Assembly (NCBI RefSeq): GCF_914767665.1
Contig: NC_059502.1
Span: 53,488,031 to 53,552,030, forward strand
Source: Harmonia axyridis
Lineage: Eukaryota; Arthropoda; Insecta; Coleoptera; Coccinellidae
Direction: 5' to 3'
DNA length: 64,000 nt
Shown: positions 1-10,445 of the stretch, one piece after another
How positions within the stretch are numbered: position 1 is the first letter of the stretch
Layout: every line of letters starts with the position of its first letter
Translations under genes and position numbers: made by a program
The notes under the pieces: generated by a model
What the model was told of the DNA's origin: nothing
Databases searched by the model: none
What the model saw: only the letters and a program-made list of their open reading frames with translations

Positions 1-53
1 AGCTCAACGTCTAGAGCGTCGGAGGTTGCGGGTTCGAGCCCCGCTCGGGGAGG
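1..53 (+). repeat. tRNA-like 3' half, probably tRNA pseudogene or tRNA-derived SINE
   Basis: A T-arm (stem GCGGG/CCCGC at 28-32 and 40-44 around loop TTCGAGC, a B-box-like core) is followed by an acceptor-like strand TCGGGGA. A D-arm-like pair GCTC/GAGC lies at 2-5 and 14-17. Only about 10 nt separate the D-arm from the T-arm, so no anticodon arm fits and this is not a working tRNA. A tRNA-derived SINE or deleted tRNA pseudogene is the best reading. The element starts upstream of the window. Confidence 0.4.
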
Positions 54-331
54 TACTTTTTCGAGAATTGAAAAAATGTCTGAACGCCTTGAATTTAATT
101 TGACATGTTATTAATAAACAGACGTGAAACCATTATTTAATTATACTTAATGTTCGTTAAAATTAATTCAGCATGACAACCGTAACTAGGCAAATTCTTC
201 ATTTATCAACTAATTATAACGATCGTTGATATAAATCTAATTGAAACTTGGATTTTCAAGAGATTCGAAAGGTTTGAAAAAATAACATATTTTATTCGTA
301 GGAGAAGTGACTTTTCATATGAAATAATATA

Positions 332-1257
332 TTTAGAGCTATAGAACTTTAAATTGCAATAAAACAACGATGGATTATTCGATTGACATGAATTTTATTT
401 AACCGCTAGATAATCTTGTGGCATTACATTTTTAATATGATTTCTGGCATATGACTCTGGCTCGGATGTACTCCAATGAGGACGTCCAATTTTCGATGAC
501 TTTTTCCAACATTTGTGGTCGTATATCGGCAATAACACGGCGAATGTTGTCTTCCAAATGGTCAAGGGTTTATGGCTTATCCGCATAGACCAATGACTTT
601 ACATAGCCCCACAGAAAGTAGTCTAGCGGTGTTAAATCACAAGATCTTGGAGGCCAATTCACAGGTCCAAAACGTGAAATTAGGCGGTCACCAAACGTGT
701 CTTTCAATAAATCGATTGTGGCACGAGCTGTGTGACATGTTACATGTTGCGCCGTCTTGTTGGAACCACAGCTCCTAGACATCATGGTTGTTCAATTCGG
801 GAATGAAAAAGTTAGTAATCATGGCTCTATACCGATAACCATTGACTGTAACGTTTTGGCCATCATCGTTTTTGAAGAAGTACGGACCAATGATTCCACC
901 AGCCCATAAAGCGCACCAAACAGTCAGTTTTTCTGGATGTTATGGTGTTTCGACATACACTTGAGGATTAGTTTCACTCCAAATGCGACAGTTTTGTTTG
1001 TTGACGTAGCCATTCAATCAGAAGTGCGCTTCATCGCTAAACAAAATAAAATGGACGTAATGCGCGATACGTATTCCGCACAGAACCATTATTTTCGAAA
1101 TAAAATTGCACTATTTGCAAGCGTTGTTCAGGCGTGAGTCTATTCATGATGAATTGCCAAACCAAACTGATAATAAATCACCTAACAGCTGTTAAATCGG
1201 TCGCCATCTTGAACAGTAATGCCAACTTAAAGTTATATACCTCGAAAAAAATACCCT
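332..1257 (-). mobile_element. DD41D (rosa-like) mariner relative, family 1, copy A
   Basis: Read on the minus strand, this holds the 5' part of the transposase (MNRLTPEQ-like start near 1147) and then the catalytic part with motifs NKQNCRIW, CHTARATIDLL and PPRSCDLTPLDYFLWG. The spacing of the second and third catalytic Asp residues matches D(41)D, as in the rosa-type relatives of mariner. The 5' TIR is on the right (CTCGAAAAAAATACCC). The left TIR has lost its GGGTGTTTTT tip. It shares with the three other family-1 copies a deletion that fuses the N-terminal helix to the first catalytic Asp region out of frame. Further stops and frameshifts show it is dead. Confidence 0.8.
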
Positions 1258-1899
1258 ATATAATGAATATCCATCGAGTAAGGACCCAATCCATTAAATA
1301 TAAAAAATTATTTTTTCATGTTTGATGTAAGACCATCACATAACCAAACATTCTAGTTAAATGAGTTATTTCTTCTTCATATAACAAAGTATGATTTTAC
1401 GTTTTAGTTGTTATTACTCATGAAAAATATTCCGAAGAGAATGAAAATTTCAAGAAACAATTATCAGTCTACGTGTATCAATTTAAATTCACCGTTTTCT
1501 GCCATCATTCATAATTTCAATCGAAAGTACAAGACCCCGTTAAATCTACTCCTGAAAAATCAGCTCTCTCAGGCAAATTCGAGACCACCTCCTAGGTTCG
1601 GCCTTACACTGGCGAAGACCTAACTTGAAATCCCATATAAATTCCAGCCTGGATCAAAGATAGAACCGAAGCGGGTCATATTTCCTTATTGGAATCAGTC
1701 TTCTAGAAAATCTGCAAATCGCGTAATATTTGTGCATCCGAAAGCATATTTCTCATCTCAGTTGGTTAGTATTACAGTATCTGTTCTTTTATTGTACTAT
1801 CGTTACTGATTGCAACATCTGTTGTGGGAAAATTCAATTTGTTTCAATTTGATGAATTAGTCTTCTTGTTCGGCACAAACCAATTCCGTAGATGGAAGA
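1258..1899. other. Unassigned AT-rich sequence
   Basis: I recognise no coding signature, repeat terminus or RNA gene here. The longest open frame (71 codons at 1408-1623) resembles no family I know and is within chance expectation for AT-rich DNA. Confidence 0.4.
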
Positions 1900-2072
1900 T
1901 AAACAAAATGTCAACTCAGATTTTCTGGACACAGTTCTTCTCATTAATGAGGCAACATTCGCTTGACGAGGAATATTCAATTGGAAAAATAATCATTTGT
2001 GGCATTCTGAAAATTAACATGCTTAGAGAAGAACATGAAGAATTTTTCAATAAAAGGTTTCATTTTGAATAG
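1900..2072 (+). pseudogene. Transposase fragment of another IS630/Tc1/mariner family
   Basis: Frames around 1920-2072 read as pieces resembling LLINEATFxRRGIFNW, NNHLWHSEN and REEHEEFFN. This resembles the first-Asp region (TDEATFTRxGxFNxHNxHxW) of a multicopy insect DDE transposase family distinct from the DD41D relics around it. At least one frameshift is needed to join the pieces. No TIR was found. The assignment rests on motif memory only. Confidence 0.4.
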
Positions 2073-2084
2073 GCACCTGTTAAT

Positions 2085-2560
2085 TTATGGCTTAAAAAAA
2101 AGTTCACAAAAGAAGTCAAGCCGGTCGATCACTAGTAACGTCGAATCTTCGCTGATTGGGTCCTTGAAGTGCATCAAAATGATCCGGATTTCCATCGAAA
2201 AATCATCTTCAACGATGAGACCCATATTCATCTCGGAGACTACGTTAAGAAGCAGAATTGTCGCATTTGGTGCTCCGAAAATCCAAAAATGATTGTTGAA
2301 AAGCATTTACACCTTCAAAGTGTCTTTGTTTGGTGCAGTTTTTGGGCTGGTGTTGTGATTGGGCCATTCAAAAAAGAGGCTAGTACAAGTGTTACGTTGA
2401 ATAGATTTGCACTTGAGTTATGATTAATGATTTTTATGCCGGAATCGGAAGATATTGAATTGGACGACGTTCAATTTCAACAATACGACAAACAATGAAA
2501 CAATTGCAATTTTGCAGGAAAAGTTTCCTGGTCGTGTTTTTTTTTTCGAAAATTCTGAGC
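2085..2560 (+). pseudogene. DD41D family 2 transposase relic (central part)
   Basis: Translation gives HQNDPDFHRKIIFNDETH (first catalytic Asp), then KKQNCRIWCSENP, then VWCSFWAGVVIGPFKKE. Further on is a decayed NNETIAILQEKFPGRV segment that normally follows the second Asp. The same family recurs near 22.6, 28.2, 54 and 59 kb. Sequence past 2560 does not continue into the CDLTPLD block, so the copy is broken at the 3' side as well as having stops and frame changes. Confidence 0.65.
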
Positions 2561-2769
2561 CTGGACTCTACTTATTTATAATCGATTGATAGTTTGATAA
2601 TCGGCAGTACTGATTTCACAGGGGAACAGCTGTTTTAGTGCCGAGGTGTTTTGAGCTGACCCTATATCAATTTGATTAACTGAATTCAAATAACGTATTA
2701 ATTTTTTCCTAGGAGCTCAAATTTTGAAGATATATACAATTTTAGAGAAAAATCAGTTTCTTTTCTGTG

Positions 2770-3312
2770 ATATCCTTCAAAGTTTGTTCAAACGGTCCCT
2801 TTTTGAACTCCAGCAGTAATCTGCAATCATGTGCATGTCTCATCTTGCTTGGTAGCGGTCCTCCATAACTGTAATATCTTGGTGAAATATTTCACCTTGT
2901 TCCTCACTCATATCTCCTAAATTTTCTGTAAAACGGTCTAAGTGGCTCTGTGAATACTGTATTTTAATGCTTATATTGCACCCTAAGGGTTTGAAACTAT
3001 TAAGCATCTTGTTGACCATTTCAACATAGTTTTGGGCTTTATGTTTGCCTAAAATATTTTCTACAATTGCAATAAATGATGTCTAAGCTTCAACTCGATT
3101 CATTATTTATGAAGGCATTATCCTTAATTAATTTTCTTTGTGGGCCGTCAAACATCCCTGCTTTGAGGTCTTCTGAGCTCAACCGATGCATTTTTATCAT
3201 ATATGATAAACATGACCTATTCTCATCAAGAGCCTTTAAAAATTGCTTGATTAAGCCCAACTTAAAATGTAACGGACTAATTATGATTTTTTCTCTGACT
3301 TACCAGAGCTAG
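2770..3312 (-). pseudogene. Decayed multicopy arthropod ORF (HLDRFTENLGD...ADYCW type)
   Basis: The minus strand reads YVEMVNKMLNSFKPLGCNIS, then HLDRFTENLGDMSEEQGE, FHQDITVMEDRYQAR, a stop, and MHMIADYCW. I recall this signature (LGDxSxEQGExFHQDI...MExRYQGRW...MxADYCW) from multicopy uncharacterised arthropod proteins, probably carried by transposons. The function of the family is not known to me. Several stops (near 2840 and from 3070 upstream) make it a pseudogene. No TIR or target duplication was identified. Confidence 0.5.
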
Positions 3313-3640
3313 GGGATTAAAAAGTTCAGTTCAGGTACCTGATAGGCAATGCTTCCACTATATATAGATTTACCTGAAATTTACTCAATTACAGACTGAC
3401 AATAAAACCATTGTATAGTATATCAAAAGTCACTTGGAGGAACCAGAATATTTAGATTCTTCAAGTTTCCAGAAATTCATTTGGGGACAGTGAATTTATT
3501 ACCTAAGAATACTTTCAAATCAACCCTGGTATTTAGCGGATCGTGGTTTTCACTTCAAAGAGACATCTATGGCCAAGCGTTTTTATGGAACAGTTCAAGT
3601 GACTTTGGAAATACTATACCTACATTAATGAATATATATA
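3313..3640. other. Unassigned AT-rich sequence
   Basis: I see no gene or repeat terminus here. It ends at the TA target of the mariner element. Confidence 0.4.
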
Positions 3641-4922
3641 TGGTGTGTGAATAAGTCTTTCCCGTTTTTTGTAAGAGATGGCGCCACCAATACTGTGCGA
3701 GTATTTAATGGTTACATATGTCATAATCAAAGCTTATTCATCTGTCAACAATTCCACACTAACACATTAGTTGAAATTTTTTTGCATCATAAATTTTTGA
3801 AAAGGTGAAAATGTCGAAATTTGAGCCGAGTCGACGTCATTTGCGGGAAGTTTCACTTTATTGGTTCAATTTGAAGAAATCTGCTGCCGAGGCGCATCGA
3901 TTGCTTCAGGAAGCTTATGGAGAAGGTTGTGTCGATGATTCAAGTGTTCGCGGATGGTTTCGACGCTTCAAAAGTGGCGATTTCGACGTGGAAGACAAGG
4001 AGCGTTCCGGGCGGCCGCAAATCTTTGAAGATCAAGAATTGGCGACTTTGCTTGATGAAGATTCGTGTCAAACGCAAGAAGAACTTGCTGAAGCATTGGG
4101 AGTTGACCGAACAACCATTTCCAAGCGTTTGAAAGCCATGGGAATGATCCAAAAGCAAGGAAATTGGGTGCCGTACGAACTGAAGCTGAGAGACGTCGAA
4201 CGGCGTTTTTTCACTTGCGAACAGCTGCTTCAGCAACATAAAAGAAAGGGTTTTCTGCGTCGTATCGTGACTGGCGATGAAAAGTGGATCCGTTACGATA
4301 ATCCGAAGCGAAGAAAATCATGGGGACTACCCGGCCATGCATCATCATCGACGGCCAAGCCAAATATTCATGGCGCCAAGCTCATGCTCTGTATATGGTG
4401 GGACCAGCTAGGTGTGGTTTACTATGAGCTTCTGAAACCGAATGAAAGGATCACAGGCGAGGTCTATCGACGACAATTGATGCGTTCGAGCCGCGCACTG
4501 CGAGAAAAACGGCCACAATACTCCGACAGGCACGACAAAGTTATTTTGCAACATGACAATGCTCGCCCACATGTTGCACAGCCGGTGAAAACATACTTAG
4601 AAACGCTCAAATGGGAAGTCCTACCTCACCCGCCGTATAGTCCAGACATTGCTCCGTCTGATTACCATCTCTTCAGATCGATGACGCATGGCCTGGCTGA
4701 CCAGCATTTCCATTCCTACGAGGAAGCCAAAAAATGGGTGGATGACTGGATAGAGGCCAAACCGGTCGAATTTTTTCGCAACGGGATTCGTATGTTGCCA
4801 GAAAGATGGGGAAAAGTTGTAGCTAGCGATGGCCAATACTTTCAATAATTCATTTGTAACCATTTTTTCACAATAAAGGCTCAAAATTTGAAAGAAAACG
4901 GGAAAGACTTATTCACACACCT
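3641..4922 (+). mobile_element. Intact mauritiana-like mariner element
   Basis: A 1.28-kb element bounded by inverted repeats GGTGTGTGAATAAGTCTTTC (continuing CCGTTTT), identical over 27 bp at both ends, and flanked by TA (3639-3640 and 4923-4924). It contains one uninterrupted transposase ORF and an AATAAA at 4872-4877. Length, TIR size and layout match mariner elements such as Mos1. Identical TIRs and an open ORF suggest recent insertion and possible activity. This is inferred, not shown. Confidence 0.93.
3811..4848 (+). CDS. Mariner transposase (DD34D, mauritiana subfamily-like)
   Basis: The 345-residue protein cuts and pastes the surrounding element. Its N-terminal half has helix-turn-helix regions (FNLKKSAAEAHRLL, and TQEELAEALGVDRTTISKRL) for TIR binding. 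The linker has WVPYEL. The catalytic core has TGDEKW, QHDNARPH and YSPDIAPSDYHLF, with 34 residues between the second and third Asp, which defines DD34D mariners. It ends ERWGKVVASDGQYF, as is usual for the mauritiana group. I chose the ATG at 3811 (aaaATG; MSKFEPS aligns with the family start) over the in-frame ATG six bases upstream. No stop or frameshift interrupts it. Confidence 0.93.
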   Translation: MSKFEPSRRHLREVSLYWFNLKKSAAEAHRLLQEAYGEGCVDDSSVRGWFRRFKSGDFDVEDKERSGRPQIFEDQELATLLDEDSCQTQEELAEALGVDRTTISKRLKAMGMIQKQGNWVPYELKLRDVERRFFTCEQLLQQHKRKGFLRRIVTGDEKWIRYDNPKRRKSWGLPGHASSSTAKPNIHGAKLMLCIWWDQLGVVYYELLKPNERITGEVYRRQLMRSSRALREKRPQYSDRHDKVILQHDNARPHVAQPVKTYLETLKWEVLPHPPYSPDIAPSDYHLFRSMTHGLADQHFHSYEEAKKWVDDWIEAKPVEFFRNGIRMLPERWGKVVASDGQYFQ

Positions 4923-4924
4923 TA

Positions 4925-6341
4925 ATTTTTAGAATAATTTTAGAACTTTCATAAATGAATACACTGAATGACATCCACATTGGTAGATAAGTTGATGTAT
5001 CTAAAAAAGTAGAGCTGATAGAGAAAAACGGATTGCATGTACAAATTAAGCGTCCCAAATATATTTGAATTCAGCTCTAAAATCCCAGGCACAAAAACAT
5101 TTTTTTTTGGTTGCTCTATGTTATCGATTAATAGTTTGATATTCGGTGGTACCGATTATCAAATTATTATCAATCGATAATGAATTAGTAGGATTACTAT
5201 GCTCAGATGCGGTATGAATATTCGCATTTGCCTTGTTCATTTGTGGGAGCATTGCAATGCTCTATCCGCTGAACGCAGCCAATGGGCATACCTTCCTCTT
5301 TACAATGAAATAAACATCCATTGATACCTCTTAAAACATACCTACTCTTTTTTCATCTAAATTAATTGTCTTATTGGAAAATCCTTCAAAATTCAGAGAC
5401 TGCATAGGTAAATATCTGGTTATATTGGTTTTTTTATATAAATCGGCTTATAGAAATCAAAAATATCAATTCTAATGATAATTCTTCTAGTGCTTCTCAA
5501 AGGAAATGCGCCTGAAAAATAATTTTCCTCAGCAGACAAACTTGAGTGAAGGGAACTTAAAATAGGTCCTCTAATTAAGTCTCACCACTAATTAATTCGA
5601 AGCCAGGAACTGGCTCGATTACCAATCCACTTGACCTTGAAGAAGACGTGCGATTGTTCACGAAATCAAGCCATTATCTTCATGAACAATTGGAACAGAA
5701 ACAAACACAGTCATTCAGTGTTTGATAGCGTTTGACACGAGGATGCCGTTTACTTAGGTTAGTGCCATTCTTCGAATAGGGGACTGATCGTCGTTCATGA
5801 ATTGTCCTCCATTCTCTAATTACAATTCATCCAATCTGGAAATAGTGGCAGGGTCGTATTTGCATCCTGAAAATGACTCATCTACGATGAATTTCCTGAA
5901 ACATCAGCTTGAAAAAAAATCAACTCCAGTCATTGGACGATACCTAAAGTTATCGTCTGATGATTGGAGTTGTCTTTGTTGAAAGTGAAACTTATATTTT
6001 ATTGAAGTCAAACGTATCGATCGCACCGATAAGAGTCCTTCATTTCAAAAGTTTTGTCTTTTCTACGTAGTTTTTTCACAAGTGTTATTCTTAAGTTTTT
6101 TACTCTTTCAGTTTAGTCAAGTACTAAAAGCTATAATTATTTGTTCATCACAGCTAACTAACTGGATTTTTATAATAATTTGCATTTTCCTTTAGATTAC
6201 GAGAGAATTGTTTTAATTTTTTTGCTCGAAATCGGTAGCAGATATGACAAAACTACAAGATACCAAAAATTGTTGTAGTAGACCAAAGTTTCATTTTACA
6301 TTTTCTTAACTGCCAGTGGTCTATCAGAAGAAGTTCTAGAA
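4925..6341. other. Unassigned sequence with two small hairpins
   Basis: I recognise no gene. Two imperfect palindromes are visible: 5125-5178 (atcgattaatagtttgat paired with atcaaattattatcaatcgat) and 5920-5972 (arms CAACTCCAGTCATTGGACGA against TCGTCTGATGATTGGAGTTG, three mismatches). A fragment related to the first hairpin also occurs near 2582. They look like remnants of small MITEs. Confidence 0.35.
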
Positions 6342-8340
6342 GATTTAATAATAATAATAATATATATTTATCCACAAAAACCACATATTTACAAAGCAAA
6401 TACATTTGGTATTGGATATGTCAGTAATACAAAAATAATATATTCACTAGGATTTACGCATAAGATATTCATCAATAGAATAGTAACAATTTGTGAGCAA
6501 ACACTATTTTACAGATTTATTAAACAAAACTTTGCTATCTATCAATCTTAATTCGATTGGAAGTACATTATATAATCTAATTCCCATATATTTATGAGAT
6601 TTTTCGAATCGGGTTAGTCTGTGGTATGGAACTAACAGGTCATGTGATTGTTTTGTATAGTATTCATGATTAAAATTCAAAGGTAAAAATTCATTTATGT
6701 GTTCTTTAACATATTTCAGTATTTCAAATATATAAGTAGAAGCCAAATTGAGAATGTTAAGTTTCTTAAATAGTAGTCTACAGGAGGTTCTGATAGGTTC
6801 GGATACCCCGCAAATGAATCTGACTCTTTTTTTGTAGCTTGAACACTCTTTCAATATAGGAAGACGAACCATAAAACAATATTCCATACCTCGCCCTGGA
6901 AAAGAAGTGGCTGAAATAATATGACATGCACACACTCTCATTAGTAAGATATCTAAGCCTCAACAGAGCATAACATACAGACGATAACTGAGAGCAGAGA
7001 CCACTAATGTGTAATAGTGATACCCAGAAATCTAGTGAACTCCGCTTTCTCGACTGATCTGGAATTGATTCGCATCAAAAGGCTCTTGTTCCTATGGTCA
7101 CTCGTGTTCTTCAATGCAAAGCTGATGAAAACTGTTTTATTAACATTTAGAAGAAGTTGGTTCTCAAGAAACCAATTTGAAAGCTGCAACATTCTGCTAT
7201 GTGCGACTACAAGAGCTTCCCACCCTGATTTTCCAGTGCACAAAAGCGTATTGTCATCAGCAAACATTACCAAACTTGATGGGTCATCCAAGACATCAGG
7301 TAGATCATTAATGAATATCAGAAAGAGCAGCGGACCTATTATCGATCCCTGCGGAACACCACAAATTACATTAGCGAAAGATGATCGCACACCATTGATT
7401 TCAACAAATTGCATTCGTCCTGACAAATACGACTTTATCAATCTATATATTTGACCCCTCAACTCTAAAGAGCCCATCTTTTTCAAAAGTATTTCATGTG
7501 ATACCAAGTCGAATGCTTTACTCAGGTCCATAAAAACAGCCAAACACTTTTCCTGATCTTCGATACTCTCATAGAGTTTAGTAATAAAAGCCATTATCGC
7601 TGACTGTTTTTTGTCTAAAGCCATATTGACAATTCCACAACAGTCCATGCTTATTGAGAAAAGAAGGTATTCTATGAAAGATTGGTCGCTCTATAATTTT
7701 CGAAATCGATGACAATAGTGAAATTGGTCTGTAATTCTCAACAGCTGTTTGATCCCCTTTTTTGGAGAGCATTTTTACGCGGGCTATTTTGAGAACATCC
7801 GGAAATATACCCTCCTTCAATGACATGTTGATTAGATGAGTTAATATGAGCGTAAGCCAAACTGCAGCACTTTTGATTAAATTAGATGAAATATTATCAA
7901 CACCTTGTGAATGAAAGTTTTCAGACCCAGTATGATATTATATATTTCACTCTCAGAGACAGGTCTAATGAACATTGACACAGGAACCTTTACCCCCACA
8001 ATGCGATTCCGCCTGCTTGTTTGAATTACGAATTTTTTTATTTATTTCTGTCGGTAAATTTATAAGGTAATCATTGAAATGATAAGCTACAATTTTTGGA
8101 TCCTCAGTGAGACTGTTATCAATAAGGAGGGATGGTGACTTTTCACTCTTTGTTTTTCTTGTCCTGGATGTATTTCTCCTTATTATTTTCCAAACTGCTT
8201 TGGGTGTGTTGTCAGATATACGAAAATCTTCTATTTTTTGTAATTTTTTTGCTTCCGCAAGTACTCGTCTATGTATCTTTTTATATTTTTCAAAATAAGT
8301 AATATTCTCTTCGAGTTGAGTATTTCGGGCTAAAAGATAT
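6342..8340 (-). mobile_element. LINE (jockey/CR1-like non-LTR retrotransposon), 5'-truncated
   Basis: The minus strand encodes the reverse transcriptase core (7004-7648), an upstream fingers part (7578-7826) and a C-terminal part (6504-6941) ending in a YMGIRLYNVLPIELR-type block common in jockey/CR1-type LINEs. Upstream, a decayed PSLLIDNSLTEDPK-like stretch reaches about 8300. The 3' end on the left is a run of TTA units as read on the minus strand (6342-6365), matching the simple-repeat tails of such LINEs. Frames change at least twice and stops occur, so the copy is inactive. Confidence 0.8.
7004..7648 (-). pseudogene. LINE reverse transcriptase domain (best-preserved segment)
   Basis: 214 open codons include MDLSKAFD (residues 40-47, first catalytic Asp motif), GVPQGSIIGPLLFL (97-110) and FADDNTLL (129-136, the catalytic FADD box), then WFLENQLLLNVNKT and FLGITI. 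Order and spacing fit the palm of a non-LTR reverse transcriptase. The fingers part lies in another frame immediately upstream (YRPISLLSSISKIIE, 7578-7826), so a frameshift splits the domain. It belongs to the LINE spanning 6342-8340. Confidence 0.85.
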
Positions 8341-9229
8341 AGTTTCTTCTTGGAATAGGAAAAGAAGACTCGACGTAGAATGTAACACTGTTCCAGGTTA
8401 TATCACTTTGTAGATTTGCATTCAAAATTAGCATATCACATGATGAAATCTTTAAATTGAAATATCTATGCAAAATTTGAGTTGAATATCTTGTGGATGG
8501 AAGGTGCTATGAGATCTAGAAAAAAAATCAAACTTTAACACCCTGTATCTCGAAAACCAAGCTTTTACGTTACCATGTTTTTCCTGAGTGTGATCTCCAT
8601 TTACTGAAAGTCTGAAATGAAATAGGATAAAATAGTCAAAAGGACAGTTCAAATTCATACTGAAAGACATTTTACAATGTGAAAGACATGTAGGAAATCA
8701 GTGTTTTCACCGATTTACAAAATCTTGATCTATTCATATACATTGTTACCTAATCTTACCTAATTCATTTCAAGCTTTATACATTGATGCATGGATGATT
8801 TCTCAATTTTTTTTGGTATTATGGTTATCCATAAAATGACCACATTTTTCGTACTAATACTGAGATTCATCGACACATATGCTTGATTGTTTGAAATTAA
8901 TATTTTGTATTGCTCTTTCTCAAAAGAATATATATATATAGTAATGAAAACCATAAGACAAGCTGGCAAACTTCGGTTGTTTTTTCTCGACATAGAGGAG
9001 AGTTTTATAAATATTAGTTCAAGGATGTGCTAAGTTTGATGTTTTAGAAACAATGGTCCACAAAACGATCTATTATTCAGAGTAAACATCATTCGCTGAA
9101 TATTTTTTTGTGTGACAAATATTCTATGCATCTCAGATATGAATGATAAATGAAACGTGATTATGTACCATACTATAGTAAACAGAAGCGAACTCCGAGG
9201 TATATTGGCAGAATAGTAGGAAGCAGAAT
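8341..9229. other. Unassigned AT-rich sequence
   Basis: There is no recognisable gene. The stretch near 8870-8940 (gcttgattgtttgaaatta, ttgctctttctcaaaagaat) recurs in inverse orientation near 14265-14335, so part is a dispersed repeat. The string aacaccctgtatctcgaa near 8540 resembles MITE termini but has no visible partner. Confidence 0.35.
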
Positions 9230-10100
9230 TTATTTGCTTAAAAAATAATATGGTCCGTCCATCTCAATCTGCTATCAACCCCCAGATTCAATAATTTTGC
9301 TGACTCTTCAGTGACAAGAACGTCCATATCATAGTTAAAAGTAAGAGTATAGCTTTGCTCCAACACAAATTTGAAACCTTCTGTCTTTTCTACGTTCAAC
9401 ATGTTCGCGTGACACCATGACTTGAAATGTTCCACAAGAAGTGCTATTTGCGAATACAACAATTGTTTCTTCAGTAAAAAATATTGACGCAGATCATTTA
9501 TAAACAATACAAAAATTAACGCACCAATGAAAGAATTTTGAGGAACTCCAAGTGTCCAGAAGTAGAAAGGGATAATATCGTGAACCTTTATTTTCATATT
9601 TAAGATATAGCTAAGTAGCCATCTCGAAAATACTTTTTGAAAATTAATGTTGAAGAGTTTACCTCAATTAAACTTAGAGAAATATTGTCAAATCTTGCGA
9701 TGAGTCGAAATATATGTGATCAATAACATATTATTTGCCCAATGAGGAATGAATACACTGGATGAAATCGATAGCTGCTGGTATTGTTGTTTTGTTTACG
9801 TCTGAAGCCATAATGACTTTCGGTAATTAAATTGATACCCCATCACTCTGTGAGAAACTATTCTTCCAACAACTTTAGATGAATCATTCAAAATTGAAAT
9901 TGGGAGGTGATTGAAGATTTTCTCAACTTCATTATTTTCATGAATGGGAATTACCTCAGCAAGTTAAAGTGTATCTGGAATAATTCCAGAAAAGATTGAG
10001 TCGTTCGTAAGATGACCTAGATGTTCTGCTAAATGCTTGATATAAATTTCAAACTAACTGAAAATCTTCCAAACCCAGACCTATTCTTGTTTTTCAGTTT
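9230..10100 (-). mobile_element. Heavily decayed LINE fragment
   Basis: The minus strand gives GVPQNSFIGALIFVLFINDL (corrupted GVPQGSxLGPLLFLLYINDL) followed by HFKSWCHANMLNVEKTE and LLNLGVDSRLRW. Upstream, in other frames, are a decayed ESHYGFRRKQNNTS and a NISLSLIEVNSSTL-like stretch. This is the palm and thumb order of a LINE reverse transcriptase, probably the same broad group as the copy at 6342-8340 but far older. Many stops and frameshifts. Confidence 0.6.
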
Positions 10101-10420
10101 ATTAAATGAGGAAAGTAATTCACTTCCATCCACAAGATGAAAGTATAATACGTTGTGATTAATATGTGCACTTATTCAGGATTTGCCTAACGAACTTGGG
10201 TATGTTCTTTGCAATTCTAGTTAGTTTAGCAAATGAATGGATTCGAGTATACATGAAGTACCATTGATAGACAGATATTCATTAAATAAATCAGAAATGT
10301 GCATCGTTTTAGTAGAATCTAGTAGAACGTTGTCGTGAAATTGGAAGTAAGTGGAACAGCCACACCCAATGGGAGTAGATCCAAAAAGAAAAAAAAAATT
10401 GTAACAGTAGCAGCACTATC

Positions 10421-10440
10421 GGGTCCCACGTTGGGCGCCA
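10421..10440 (-). other. Candidate primer-binding site of an LTR retrotransposon
   Basis: The minus strand reads TGGCGCCCAACGTGGGACCC, a TGGCGCC-type primer-binding site like those that follow insect Gypsy-type LTRs. It lies 5 nt from the TGTAAC/GTTACA terminus of the candidate LTR at 10446-11830. No gag-pol follows; LINE debris lies beyond. Confidence 0.5.
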
Positions 10441-10445
10441 AAATT

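Noticed and set aside
1..53. Functional tRNA gene
   Set aside because: There is no room for an anticodon arm between the D-like and T-like arms, and the 5' acceptor strand is outside the window.
5797..5982. Small secreted or regulatory peptide
   Set aside because: The frame overlaps a hairpin, has no motif or signal peptide and is within chance length.
7017..7454. 145-codon plus-strand open frame
   Set aside because: It lies antisense to the well-supported reverse transcriptase at 7004-7648.
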